A stretch of 64,000 nucleotides of DNA from Lepas anatifera (taxonomy: Eukaryota; Arthropoda; Thecostraca; Lepadidae), in the NCBI GenBank assembly GCA_034440635.1, contig JAOTON010002266.1, forward strand, positions 248,001-312,000. The letters run 5' to 3'. Of this stretch, positions 1 through 11,122 are shown in pieces. The number at the start of each line of letters is the position of its first letter. Within the stretch, counting starts at the first letter, position 1. Under the pieces are notes generated by a model. The model worked only from the letters and a program-made list of their open reading frames with translations, made no database searches and was not told where the DNA came from. The position numbers and the translations under genes are program-made.

Positions 1-900
1 CTTAATTGCTATCACAGCTTGTTTCTATACGTTTTCTGATATTCTTGTTCAGAATCTTTGCTTGGAATTAAAATTTGAGAAAAATTCTAAAATATTAATT
101 AAGTTTCTTATTTTATTTGTTTCGAACGATGTCAAAAGTATTCTAAAACGAATTCAAACGCAACAAATATTTTTCAAATCCCGTAATAATTTTGAAAATT
201 ATAGGGAGATAAAATGTGTCGTCCTGAGAGCAGTAAGAGTGAAACAGTATGTTTTTAGAATATATTGTTCAATTGCAAAGTTAAGCTCATTTTTACAAAT
301 TAAAGATGTAGATCGGCCGGTTTACAAGTTTTCCAGGGTTCAGCTTGATGATATATGCACATAGGATGAGTGAAAGACCATGGTGAAACCAGTACGTGGG
401 AAAGGTAACAAGAGTCTAAAACCGCCAAGCTCTTGTTCCTAGAGGCGTCAGCAAGGCGTCGACTGTCTCACACACTTTTAAGCTTCCAAAGTGCAGGCGT
501 CTTGGTCTCACCTTTGCCAGCAGATAGGCATTCCTTGGCAGGCGGAAATGTGCTGAAAGTAGGTATCTAATCCCGTTTTGCCCTGGTCATGTTGCTGATG
601 GTACGATAGTAATACCAGGGTACACAACAGAAGCACCGATGATTATGCCCGAGCATTGCAACAATCTCAATGAGCCGGGTGCCGCGCAGGGCTCACCAAG
701 CATGACTTTTAACCACCCAACCAGTCCTAGTCTCCTTACCCTCAATGGAATACTGTATTACCTTGCTCCTGTGGTATACATATTTCTAATGGCGAGGTTC
801 AAATCCACAACCAAAACAGTTATCGCTATGTTGGCGAGCCCGGTGCACGTCTTTTAGCCTCGTGCTCTATAACGATTCGTAATGCGTGCGCCAGCTTGTC
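1..900. other. Unassigned sequence
   Basis: No gene, RNA or repeat could be supported here. The first 360 bases are AT-rich. Short frames at 62-364 and 639-857 show no recognisable motif, and their composition does not differ from the surrounding DNA. Confidence 0.5.
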
Positions 901-904
901 AGCC

Positions 905-1090
905 GGGGCCCCATTTCATACAAGTTGTAGAAATGCGGCGAGTTTTACACCACATTCACCTGCAAAGTTACGCCGTACTCGGATTCATGTTTCACAACTG
1001 GGCTTTCCCCGTCCATACAGCGGTATAGTGCAATGAATAGTGATTCGATGCACCTCCGATGAGTTCTCGCAGTTGCGATGGTACCTCTGA
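905..1090. repeat. Fragments of two dispersed repeats (families M and N)
   Basis: Bases 905-965 begin with GGGGCCCCATTTCATA and then carry TGCAAAGTTACGC, both found again in the same order near 20,544-20,690 (family M). Bases about 998-1085 resemble 25,067-25,150 (family N), sharing CTGGGCTTTC, AGTGCAAT, ATAGTGAT and GAGTTCTCGCAG in the same order. The type of both elements is unknown. No coding potential is evident. Confidence 0.5.
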
Positions 1091-1097
1091 AACCTGT

Positions 1098-1360
1098 GTC
1101 TGATTTTAGTGTATTCCGTTTTTTTCCGCATAACCACGGAATTTCCCGACAGGTCTCCAACTCAACCCAAATTTGACCTTTACAACCTCGTTTGACGTTG
1201 ACCTAGGTCAATGAACTTAGATATAATGTAGACCACCATTGCCTCCATACACCCCAAACGGGCATTTGTCTAACCCTCTTGGGTTTTTTAGATCTCAAGG
1301 GGTGCTTTAGGACTCCCTCCACTGCGCGTTGACACCAGACCCCTCTACACTGCGCAGGCG
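1098..1360 (+). mobile_element. Family A TTAA element, right-hand fragment
   Basis: This matches the last 260 bases or so of the complete family A copies. It contains the TTCCGTTTTTTTCCGCA block, GACCTAGGTCAATGA, the TAGACCACCAT block and the duplicated terminal motif ACTGCGCGTTGACACCAGACC. The left part is absent, so this is a truncated copy. Confidence 0.7.
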
Positions 1361-2527
1361 AGTGGTGAGCAGGTGCCGCACCACGCCACCGCCGCAGCGC
1401 CAGCCAGAGTCTAAAACGGCAGCGGCCGCACCGCCGCACTGTGGTGGAAACGCTGTCGTGGGTGGCCATGGGGCCATTTTTCGGATTTTGGAATTTAGGG
1501 GTTTTTTGGCTGCCAATGTGAAGAAAATTGTTCAGAGTGTTCTGAATGGCCACTATTATCAAGCTAATTTGGTTTAAAGATGCACTTAGTACTCATCAAA
1601 GTAAGGCGATGGTGAAATTCAGAAGTAAGGCACTCGATGCGTCTGCTAGATCCGAGTTTTTAACTTTGAATGATAAACGTCAAAACTGAGTCAGGCTAAA
1701 AATATTAAGTATCAAAACATTTCTCATAATGTCAGCTTTAAGATGATTAGTGTTATGTGTATATTTTAATTTTGATAAAGGTATATAATCTGCATTTTAA
1801 TTACCCCTTTCATAAATCCACCTCAAAAAACTAGTTGCTAATTTTGAATAGACAAACAAAAAAGTTACCTTTCTGCCAATTAGCTTTTTTGTGGAAACAT
1901 AGGTCAAGTAATTTTCCGACATGGCTTGAAGAGAGCTAAGTGCGCAAATGTGCGCAAAATTGTCAACAGTGTAAATTGTACCGGGCCGCCCGCCGCCCGG
2001 AGCCCTCCGCCCGCCCACCACCGGCGCCTCCGCGGCTCGCCGGCCAACCGCGAGGTGCGGGGGGACGCTTATCAGTTGCTTCTCATGTCGTATTGCTCGT
2101 CTTTATGCACATTATCTTCATTGTAAGCTGATAGGTTTTCTTAACCTTACCCAGAATCACCCTTGGTCAAGGTCACCCATGCATAAACCATGCTCATATT
2201 GCACATGATTCGACATATGATGAGAGAGGTACACTAATAAAAACTACTGTCTTGATCTTCCTACCGTCTGAATATATGAAAGAAACCCATATTATCATAC
2301 GAACATTCAACGTGACCTTTTGTGACTTCTGGGGACATAAATTTTAACGAGGGTAGCAAATGGTAAGCAGCTCAAAAACTCATTTCACTCAGGGGCTCCG
2401 AATGACAATTTGTATTTTTTGTCCGATTAGACGATTAGTCTGAGAAGAGGCTGGGTATGCCCTTCTGCATGCGGAGCCAGCACACCTAACCAGGGCGTTA
2501 GAGGTCGGGTTAGGTCAATTCATTCGC
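1361..2527. other. Unassigned sequence
   Basis: No gene is supported. There are GC-rich patches at about 1365-1470 and 1980-2065 (overlapping short frames on both strands, none recognisable) in otherwise AT-rich DNA. A few scattered AGGTCA-type motifs occur near 2160. Confidence 0.5.
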
Positions 2528-2531
2528 TTAA

Positions 2532-3448
2532 CACGCGCACTGGAGGGGGGCCTCGGAGGCTCCCTCACCTATGTTTCCGAGGTGGTGTAAGAACAGCTCG
2601 CAGAGCCAAAAAACGATATTTGGCCATATTTGAGAACACTTAACGGCGCATCGATTGGTGAAGATATTTAGAAAATCGGCCGAAAATGTTGTGACGTATT
2701 GGCTTTCAAAGTCAGACCTCCATTTTGAGATTGCCACAATCGCACGGTAGGACCAGTTCGCTTGCATACCGAGAGGTGACGTCATAACGTCATATAACCG
2801 GGATAATGTGTCAAGGTCACCTCACATGAAGGTCTAAGTTAAGGTCAAAGGTCACATGTCAAGGTCATATAATAATTTTCAAGGTCATTGACCCTAGCAC
2901 TTCCGGCCAAATAGTGTTACCCGTTCGGATGTGTATTATGCTATGAAGCCATAGTTAAGGTACCTGAATTTAAAGATCAAGGTCAAAGGTCAAGGTTAAA
3001 GGTCATTTTTAAAGGTCAATCCTCATTTGCCACCAAACACTGGCAATAGTGTTAGTCAAAGTGTGCATTATCGGTAGTATACTATACTGTGACCTCATAG
3101 GTCAATGACCTTGGATGACCTTGACCCCAAAATTGTATCAAAGCTTCTTTGCGACCTTCCCTCTATGACCCTGCTCTGTCCTTACCTTATTCCCGTCATT
3201 TTCCCTCTTAATAACGGTATTTCCCAATAGGTCCCCAGCATGGCCAATATTTGACGTTTATGGCATCGTATGACCTTGAAGATATTGACCTAGGTCAATG
3301 AAAATTGGTCATAATGTAGATCACCATAGCCCCCACCCACCCTCTAAACAGAGTTTTTCTGCGTCTCTTAGTTTCCGAGATCTTAGAGGAGGGCCTACCA
3401 GGCCCCCTACAGTGCGCGTTAGTGCCAGACCCCTCTCCAGTGCGGGTG
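2532..3448 (+). mobile_element. Family A TTAA element, full length
   Basis: Non-autonomous DNA element of 917 bp. The left end CACGCGCACTGGAGGGG follows TTAA (2528-2531). The right end CTCCAGTGCGGGTG is followed by TTAG (3449-3452), a decayed TTAA, and the ends form a terminal inverted repeat. The right end carries a second, inner copy of the terminal motif (about 3408-3420). The interior is non-coding but dense in CAAGGTCA/AGGTCA motifs, including a perfect direct repeat with one-base spacing at 2980-2992. Related copies lie at 8628-9531, 23,103-23,996 and 45,639-46,533. A TTAA target suggests piggyBac-type mobilisation in trans; that is inference, since no transposase is present. Confidence 0.85.
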
Positions 3449-3452
3449 TTAG

Positions 3453-3990
3453 GTGAATCAACGCAAGTATACTTCTCTCATTGCTATTGATTTAGCATGA
3501 TCTGCTGAAAATTTGGGGTGATTCGGTTCGGCCGTTTCAGCGCTGTAGCAAAATGAACATGAACAAAAACTTCGGTGGCCATCCGTGAGGCCGTTTCCGA
3601 CCACTGTGCGCTGTACCCCGCTTCACCCCTCCCCCGTTCCCACTGTCGGAGTCGCTCCGGGCCGTCTCACACGATGCTGCCATTTGTCGACAAACGGGTA
3701 CCTGTTTTTATCTTAAACCTGACCTGACCTGGTTAACCACTACCAGCTGTCAAAACCTATCGACCCTTCCCGAGCCATGTGTCTTGTGCCTTCGACCCGG
3801 ATATGCAATTGGGGATGGGGTAAGTGTCCCACCCAAGGTCAGTGTTCGGGCTCCTTTCTGTACCATTAGTGACCTAAGAGGGGGAAATAAGTGCAATTCC
3901 GTTGTAGTCCTTCTGCTGAAACATCCAACGATACCCTGAATCAGACATATTTTTGTTAACTTTGCCTGAAAATTGGAAATTATTTATTTT
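3453..3990. other. Unassigned sequence
   Basis: No frame above background, no tandem repeat and no match to the other repeat families in the window was found. Confidence 0.45.
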
Positions 3991-4760
3991 CATCTTATAT
4001 TATTAGGTCCTCACTGCCGCCTCCGCCTTACCATTTCCACCCTGTTTCGTGCCGCTCCTAGTCAATAGCTATTGCCCCTGGCTCATCACTGCCGCCCTCG
4101 ACCTATGACCTTGCCCTTTTCTTGCTGCCCTGGCCAATCAATATCGCCCCCAGCTTATCAGCTCCACTCCAATTTGTGCCGTTCCTAGTCCATAACTACC
4201 GCCCCGGGTTCTTCACTGCTGGACTGATTCTTGCCGCCCCTGTTTGTTAGGGCAAAACATACAATGCGTTAGGGTAAAAATAAGGTGCGTTAGGCCAGAA
4301 ATAAAGAGCTTGTACGCGTACAGTGAATTTGCCATATTTATTGATATTTACAGAACAACTCACACGTTTTTTAGTGTTTATTGATAGTTACAGAACAACT
4401 CACGTGTTGTTTAGAGCGTTTTCGGTGTTCTGATTATCTTTTTGCGTGGTGATTAAGTCCATTTCTTTTGTTTCACTTTCCATCTTGTCTGCCATTCCGA
4501 AGGTAAAATTTAACCCCGCAAAAATAGGCATATACAACTCAGACTGCATTCTCTTAAAACGTTTATGTAGCTTTGGGATTTCACTTAAAGCAAACATGTT
4601 TTCGAAAAGCTGTAGAATACCTACCCACCATTAGAATAGAATGTTATCTGTGCTGTAAAAGCGGTAAAAAACGATGAATATCAGAGTTGGCACAATGAAG
4701 GGTGCCGCCCCCGCAACGCTGCCACCCCCATATGGGGTGCCGCCCTCCCCATTGGCTGAG
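3991..4760 (-). mobile_element. hAT-like element I, inverted fragment
   Basis: This is an inverted relative of 47,500-48,400. It holds in order the reverse complement of the GGGGCGGCAGTGATGAGCC-type minisatellite (3991-4245), a GTTAGGGTAAAAATAA block, the AACAACTCAC block, and the left-end block GGGTGCCGCC at 4700-4745. Minus-strand frame 4400-4597 reads IPKLHKRFKRMQSEL and FAGLNFTFGM; the other copy preserves IPKLHTSLKRMQPEL and, in a shifted frame, FAGLNVTLGM. This suggests decayed coding sequence of unknown identity. Neither terminal repeat is intact. Confidence 0.6.
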
Positions 4761-4763
4761 CAC

Positions 4764-5110
4764 TCCCATTCCACTCATAATCTAAACAATTAATGTTTCC
4801 CTGTTCAATGCATCTTAGAAAGCACACACCACAAACGAAGATAAACACAACGTGCATATACGCAGACAACCACTTTTTAAACATGGAAGATCTGAAGATG
4901 CTGCTTAACTTAAGATCTGGCCCTCGGATCAGAGGAACGACTCCATCACTTGGCATGCGTTGAACTGCACATATTCAATTGGAGCTCGAGCCTTCTGCGG
5001 CTCATCAGTGGAGATGGCCTTTGAATTAACCGGTACGAATTGGTGAAATCTCAATGTTCTTTTTTATCATGAGTGCCTTATCGAAGCGTTTGCCGGATTT
5101 AGTGGCTTCT
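4764..5110. repeat. Dispersed repeat shared with 22,600-22,945
   Basis: Both loci share, in the same order, AGAAAGCACACA, GACAACYRCTTTT, TTAAGATCTG, GACTCCATCAC/GGCTCCATCAC, GAATTAACCGGTACGAA and TTATYGAAGCGTTT. The minus strand here has a 91-aa frame (4681-4956) with no recognised motif. Element type unknown. Confidence 0.6.
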
Positions 5111-5139
5111 TTAACTGTTTCTAGTTTTGGCCAGTGCTT

Positions 5140-5330
5140 TTCACGCAATCGAAAGACAGAGGGTCCGCTATTGCTATTCCGCAACTGATATTGCGGCGGT
5201 CCGCGATCGCAATTCCATAGTCGGGGATTTTTTTATTTAATTTTAAATTAGTATTCCGCGATCTTTTTATCCCGCGGTCGGTGATCGAAAGGGAGTTTTT
5301 TCTTCCAAGCATTAAAGTATTAGCCCATGG
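5140..5330. repeat. GCGATCGC-rich dispersed repeat (family J)
   Basis: The sequence is rich in short palindromic words such as CCGCGATCG, TTCCGCGATC and CGCGGTCGG. Similar composition and words occur at 7180-7365 and 28,440-28,650, suggesting one dispersed family with many small dyads. No boundaries are resolved. Confidence 0.4.
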
Positions 5331-5339
5331 ACTAGTTAA

Positions 5340-6440
5340 CCCTATTTCCGGCAGGGGCTAATATTGCCCCCCTTCAGGTTTTTCGAGAATATCTCCGAAA
5401 CGGCTTGCAATAGAACTTTGAAACTTCCTGACTTTTCCTAAAACTAGTACAGGCAGGTTTTCTGAAATTTTCAAGATTATATATTTACCAGGGCGGAGCT
5501 ATGGCTGGGTTTTTGGGGAGGTTCTATCCACAAACCAAGTATTATCGTATGCGATGGGTTTTTTGTAAAAGGAAGCCGTCTCTGCTGATCCTGATACCAG
5601 TTATATGGTTTTATTATATCATTTTTTATGTGAGATGATAGTGCATTCACAATTGTCACTATTTGTATTCATCAGGGGCGGTTACAGCAGTTCAAAATGG
5701 GGGAATGTTATCAAGAAGGACTAAACGTTAGTAAGTGAGAAGACTGCTTACAGCCGTGCCAGGGCGAATACAATTGGGTATATGAAAATTCAAAATAGTT
5801 ATAACCCAATTCTAGATTACCAGAGGCGTGTCCAGTCACTACACATTTTCAAAATGTATATTCCCAGCCAGTATCACCGCCGCGACTCAATATCGTTGTA
5901 TATTGAAAATGTGTTTCCAATCACCCCCACCCCCCACGACGATTCCTTGATCCGCCTATGTCCCCCTTTCCCAGAGCTGCCATGGGAGGGTAAAAATTAT
6001 CAGAAATTAAATTTCAACTAGTCGAGGGACTAATATACTCATGCATACCATTCGCATATTGTTGGTATGTATTTTACCCCACTGTTTTACCTTACTGCAT
6101 CCGCCCCTGATGGTTTTTCACTTTTTTTCTCATTTATTTATGTGTCAAAGATGCCAAGCAGTATATGACGGCTTCTAATCCGCGTAACAAAAACTTTTTA
6201 GGTTGTATATATTTCCCTCATAGTCCTGGTCCTGGAACTGCCATTGAATTTCGAATTTTTGCGTAACTCGAGTATATGAAAATTTTGGGTCAATTATTTG
6301 TAAATCTGAACTAGTTTTGTGAAAATCGTACAACAGAGACAAGGGTTATGGAAAATCTAAAAATACACAAAAATTGTATATTTTGCACACCTTCTCCTAA
6401 AAGACCCCCAATCCCCTTTAACTTTATCCTTCTTATCCTA
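5340..6440 (-). mobile_element. Family E TTAA element, truncated inverted copy (E1)
   Basis: It starts after TTAA (5336-5339) with CCCTATTTCCGGCAGGGG and runs collinear, in reverse orientation, with the complete copy at 16,648-17,883. The far 170 bp or so, including the other terminal repeat, is missing. It contains the same nested CAGGGGCGG-ended MITE (about 5670-6115) as the complete copy, so the nesting predates amplification of E. A 79-aa frame (5782-6021) is conserved between the copies only because the copies are similar; it shows no domain. Confidence 0.8.
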
Positions 6441-7180
6441 TCCCTCAACCCGTTCTTGACCGTATATAATGTATCTCAGGCGCCTATTGCCTTGGTAATT
6501 TGCTCATTTACAGCATAGCAAGGGTAAGAAAATAACTGGGTGAATTCAACAGGAGCTGTCTGCAGAATAGACGTTATATAACGTCCGGGACACGTTTCCG
6601 TATTTCTTGTATTTTGCTTCATTTTTCTTTTAATTTCTTTGGAAATTTCCTGATTAGAATGTTCCTGAATTCGGCACTCGTAAAGCATCGGTAATCGTTT
6701 CCGTATAGGAGACTGTAATTACTTCGGGCTCAAAACGACTGACCTTCAAAAGCGTCAATGTTAAAACTTATCAGGCTGCTCAGTCTGAATACCGGAGTGA
6801 ATTGAGGCGGAGTCGGGTTTAACATCATGGATGCAGTAAAATTTAATTTCCTGAAATGTGTCATTAAGCTATTATTATAGCCACACTGCCATAAAAGTTT
6901 GGGCCGGCTGTAATAATTGGTGACCCAAATTTACCAACTCTTGGTCGGATCGAGAAAAATAAAACTAGAAACAAAATAAGAACAAACAATTAAATAGACG
7001 CGGCAAAATTTTCAGCGTGAAAATGTCAGGTTGAGTACGAAAAACTACAGACAGACCCTGGTTATTAAGGAGGCCTGGGGGCCTCCCGACAATTGCCGGA
7101 CCCCCCCCTTGACCGAATCCTGAGCACGCCAATGGAACAGTCCCCTAAGCATTGAGTGGTTGTGGCATGCATCAAATTCT
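6441..7180. other. Unassigned sequence
   Basis: No supported gene or repeat. The short minus frame 6476-6688 shows no recognisable motif. Confidence 0.45.
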
Positions 7181-7365
7181 TATGTCACTTTTTTAGTCAA
7201 AATATTCGATTGCGGACAATAAATCGTGGAATTTACGATAAAAAGTCCACGATCGCGATCTTGGTGCCAGAATTAAAATAAGTTCCGCTATCACTGGTCG
7301 GTTGTCCGCGATCGCAGTATCGCGGAATTGCGGATTAAAATTTCGCGATGAACAGCACTAGTTAT
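7181..7365. repeat. GCGATCGC-rich dispersed repeat (family J)
   Basis: It shares with 28,440-28,650 the order TTYAGTCAAA/TTGGTCAAA, a TTCGATYRCGGACAA block, GTCCACGATCRCGAT, GGTTGTCC and RTATCGCG, followed by TGATGAACAG. Non-coding; dyad-rich; element type unknown. Confidence 0.55.
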
Positions 7366-7604
7366 GCCACATACCTACATCATATGGATGGTACTGATAA
7401 ACGTGTAATTTAAGTGGCCAAAACAGATTTTGAGGTTATTTTTGTCCCATTACGGTCCTCCTTAGGCTCTCTAAACCAGTCACACGCTTTACCGTCCCCC
7501 CGACTCCATCATATGCACCCTAACCATGTGAAGCTTTAAAAAATGAAATTACGTCGAGCTATGCAGTATATTTGCACTTGAAAGAGGAAGACAGTGCCCT
7601 TGAG

Positions 7605-8050
7605 CACGGGCACTGGAAGGGGGTCCTCGGAGGCCCCTAACTATTTTTCCAAGGTGGCCGGAGAACCGTTCGTAGCCGAAAAATGATACGCGCTCACATT
7701 TAAGAGAATTTAACGGTGCGTCGATTGGTGGAAAATATTGAAAATCGGTCGAAACTTTTTGGCTTATAGGCTTTCAAAGTCAGACCTGCATTTTGAGATT
7801 GCCGCAATCGCGCGGTCTGTCCAGTTCATTTGCATTGGAGACCGATTTGTGACGTCATAACGCCATATAAACGGGATGATATGTCCAGATCACCTCACAT
7901 GAAGGTCAAGCTCAAGTTCAAAGGTCGCAGGTCAAGGTAATATATGTACTTTCAAGGTCATTGACCCCAGTGCTTCCGGTCAAATGGAGTTACCCGGTCT
8001 GACGTATAATATGATAAGACTTCATAGTTAAGGTACCTCAAGGTCAAATT
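7605..8050 (+). mobile_element. Family A TTAA element, left fragment
   Basis: This matches the left half of family A: degraded end GAGCACGGGCACTGGAAGGG, the CGTCGATTGGTG block, GGCTTTCAAAGTCAGACCTGC, the GTGACGTCATAACGCCATATAA block, and AGGTCA motifs. It breaks off near 8050, where a family C-like segment begins. Confidence 0.75.
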
Positions 8051-8300
8051 TCAAGGTCAAATTGTTTTTCAAATCATGCAATAAAGAGACCTATGATACC
8101 ATGATTTGGAGAATACGAAGTTATTCCAACCGTTATCTTTAGAAACAGAGCAATTTTGCAGCCAATTTCCCTTTTCGCCATACATTTCTAATGGAGAGAT
8201 CATGATCCATACCTGACCCTAGGTAATCGCTATAAAAAGCCTGAAATATGTTTTGAGCACTGGTGGGCCCTTTATGTGGTATAAGTGTCAATTCGATTGG
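8051..8300. mobile_element. Family C-like fragment
   Basis: It resembles 25,800-25,960 of element C1: CATACATTTCTAATGGAGAG matches CATGTATTTCCAATGGAGAG, followed by a CCTAGGTAATCGCTAT-like block, a gapped GGGCCNTTATGTG block and a CAATTCGAT-type segment. Ends are missing. Confidence 0.5.
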
Positions 8301-8483
8301 TCGGGATGTTAGAGAGCTCAGGCCTCGAATTCTGTTAACGAATCCATTATTTTTATTGCTTAATCTAGTAGAGAAAATTATAAAAAACCAGTCTCAAAAA
8401 GTTCCATAAAATTATGGTCAATCTAAAGATTTTGAAAATTTGAAGGATATACCGGGTGGCCCAAAAAATGTCCCCGACTTTGG

Positions 8484-8509
<26 letters not shown>
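8484..8509. repeat. CT microsatellite
   Basis: Uninterrupted (CT)n followed by a few TATC units. Confidence 0.9.
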
Positions 8510-8517
<8 letters not shown>

Positions 8518-8627
8518 TTTTTTATCTAACCAAGGAAGTATACTAATTCGGTATCAGAAAATCGTGCTCATTTTCAAAGGTATAACTTGAATTTTTTCCT
8601 CCGTCAGAAATAGCTATTTGTCCTTAA

Positions 8628-9531
8628 CACGCGCAGAGGAAGGCGTCCTAAGGCGCCCCGCACATATTTTTTTAAGGTGACCGGAGAACCCTTCGCCGCC
8701 GGAAACGCTACTTGGCCACGTTAACAAGAATTCATGAGCGCCTAAACTGGCAAAGAAATTTCTAAAATCAGTGTATATTTTTTTACTCATAACCTTTCAA
8801 AGTCAGACCTATATTTTGAGACCTTCGTAATCACGTGGTCGCACCAGTTCGCCTGCACTGTAGACTGAGTGGTGACGTAATAACGCTATATAATCAGGTT
8901 ATATGTCAATGCCAACCTACATGAAGGTTAAAGTGAAAGGTTGCAGGACAAGGTCATTGGCCCCAGTATTTTCTTCATTATGGCACCGTATTCCGGTCAA
9001 ATAGGTTAGATATTCAATACGGCGTATGCTATGCTATGCCGTCATATTTAGGGCTACTCAATGCCAAGGTCACACATCAATGTCAAAGGTCTTATTTCAA
9101 GGTCAAAACCTCATTTCTCGCCCAAAGGCTGCTTTAGAGTCAGTTATATTGTACAGTATTGGGGATGTGTCATATTGTCACGTCATGGTTAGTTACCTTC
9201 AATGACCTTCACCTCAATATTTTGGAGAACACTGTGTGGGACCTTCTCCCTATGACGTTAGTCGGCTTTTGGTGTATTCCAGGGTTTTTCTGCATAATCC
9301 CGGCATTTCACAATGGGTTTCCTGCACGGCCCAGATTTGACTTTACGATCTCGTTTGGCCATCAAGATATTGAGGTAGGGCAATGAAACTTCGTAATAAC
9401 GTAGATCACTGTCGCTTCCACACATCTCCAAGGGGCGTTTTTCTAACTCTCTTGGTTTCCGAGATCTCAGGGGGCACTTTAGGACACCCCTCCACTGCAC
9501 GTTGACGCCAGACCCCTCTCCACTGCGGGCG
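8628..9531 (+). mobile_element. Family A TTAA element nested in K2
   Basis: A 904-bp copy. Left TTAA is at 8624-8627; the right flank TGAA at 9532-9535 is a decayed TTAA. Both ends are recognisable (CACGCGCAGAGG; CCACTGCGGGCG) and the right end has the duplicated terminal motif CACTGCACGTTGACGCCAG. The uninterrupted sequence TCCTTAAGATACC in K1 is the empty site, which fixes the boundaries and the TTAA target. Confidence 0.85.
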
Positions 9532-9766
9532 TGAAGAAACCTAGATCGAGTTTTCATAGTATTTGTAGAAACATACAGGTGAAATTTCGCCTTAAAATAG
9601 GCATGCAGGCGCTTATGGTCACACACCTGATTCTATCATTTGTCAGGGATGAAAATGAATATGAAAAAACCGTTCTAACCTCCACCAATTGCCTCCCTGA
9701 CAAAAAACCTCCGGAATCCGCGGTATGAGGGTGCTATAGACTGGTCAATCTGTCGTGGAATGCCCC

Positions 9767-10100
9767 AACTATGCCGAACAGCGAAAGTCCTCTCAGGGAG
9801 TGGAGGATCCACGTGATGTGAAGTTGTCATTGGTAAGCAGTCTTGTTGAGTTCGCTTCTGCAGTCACCGCCTCCAGACCGCCCGTACACAAACCCAAATC
9901 CAGATCGGTAAATTGATCGCGAACCGTGCTTCCTGACCACAGTCCTACTGCGCATGCGCCAGCAGCCGACTAGCGCCGGCTAAAGATAGACGCCGTGATC
10001 GCATTTCGGCGGTCCATCTTAGGGGAACCAAATAGGAAGTTCAGTAACGGCACTGGCGGCAAACAAACCTGAGTGATATAGGGGCTCTGATCACTCTTGC
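9767..10100. other. Unassigned sequence
   Basis: Nothing supportable beyond a modest GC rise near 9930-10,020. It lies just beyond the 3' end of the minus-strand LINE. Confidence 0.4.
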
Positions 10101-10544
10101 AGTTGGAAGAATTCTATTTTTTTAGTTTTTTTATCATCACCGACGGCCCTATTTACGGATGAAGTCAAGTAATAAAACACTGCAGCATATAAGGGACCGC
10201 AATGAGATAAGAGCCAACAAGTAAAGTCATTCAATAAAAATACCAAAGCACAATAGTGGCACTCACTTCTATACACCTACAGAACACGCTATTACTCGCT
10301 TCCTGAAGTATCTGAACCAGTATTCCGACTTCCATGCCTCTGTTGACTTTTAACAAAAGAGACTCTTACAGATAATCCTGATCATATTGTTTTAATCCTA
10401 GCGTAGGAAAGATAAAAAGTGCCCAGTTATGAAGCGCACGGGGAGGAGCCGCCAACGGAAATGATTCCAGAAGAAAAGATGAATCGATTTTTTGTGATTG
10501 TGAATGTTTCTAATTAACAGGATGTCGTACTGCAGTCTTTTCGC

Positions 10545-10590
<46 letters not shown>

Positions 10591-11122
10591 TAGAGAGAGA
10601 CGCTAAGCCAAAGTACCAAAAATGTCTGAATATTCAAGAGAAACATTGTTGATACGACACCTCGCACACAGCCAAATAAGGAATTTGTGTTGAATTTTGT
10701 ATGCTCGCTTTATGTGTGTCTCAGCGGCTCCTCCCCATATTACACAGCCATAATCGAGTATACTGCGGATGTTGGCACATTAGGTGGCTATCATGCTTTT
10801 GTGGCTTACTCCATGAAGCGAGAGACCGCTCTCTCATCATAAGTCCCAGGGCCCTATTGGCTTCCCGCACCATGGCATCGATGTGGGATTGAAACGTCAG
10901 CTTAGTGTTAATAACTATTCCAAAGCCACGCATTTCAATCACTCTCTCTAGTTCCTCATTTCCTATTTTGAAGCGTCCTAAAACAGGCTTGTTACGGGTG
11001 TCAGAGTTAAAACTTTGCATTTGGATGGATTCAGCTGAAGTTTCCACGTTGTGGACCTTGTGAAAAGTCCATCGATATCTGATTGCAGCTGGAAAACATG
11101 CTCAGAACCAGTAACGCGTCAG
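10101..11122 (-). pseudogene. Non-LTR retrotransposon (LINE), C-terminal RT part and 3' end
   Basis: Minus-strand remnant of a LINE polyprotein. Reading downward from 11,122, and allowing frameshifts, it shows LQSDIDGLF, WKLQLNPSKCKVLTL (RT motif beyond the catalytic box), then HIDAMVREANRALGL, then IRSILDYGCVIWGGAAETH and RIQ/KIQHKF-type residues typical of the thumb and C-terminal region, and RLQYDILLIRNIHN downstream of a GA microsatellite (10,547-10,588). The AT-rich run near 10,110-10,130 may be the 3' tail. It continues the pieces at 14,794-14,952 and 18,851-19,640. It is pseudogenic because of stops and frameshifts. The clade is likely Jockey/I/CR1-like; I cannot separate these by eye. 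Confidence 0.8.
10547..10588. repeat. GA microsatellite inside the LINE remnant
   Basis: Near-perfect (GA)n. It sits between two recognisable blocks of LINE-derived coding sequence, so it expanded after decay. Confidence 0.9.

Larger units (their letters stand above)
8305..9766 (+). mobile_element. Family K element, right part (K2), split by family A
   Basis: Bases 8305-8455 match 24,165-24,330 of K1 (CCATTMTTTTTATT, CTCAAAAAGTT, GATTTTGAAAA). Bases 9536-9766 match 24,390-24,629, ending in GTCGTGGAATGCCCC. A family A element lies between, exactly at the position where K1 has an unfilled TTAA (24,384-24,387). A CT microsatellite lies at 8484-8509. No transposase is recognisable. Confidence 0.7.

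Noticed and set aside
5782..6021. 79-aa frame conserved at 17,208-17,438
   Set aside because: Conservation is explained by both lying in copies of element E; no domain, and no sign that the frame is preserved more than the surrounding DNA.
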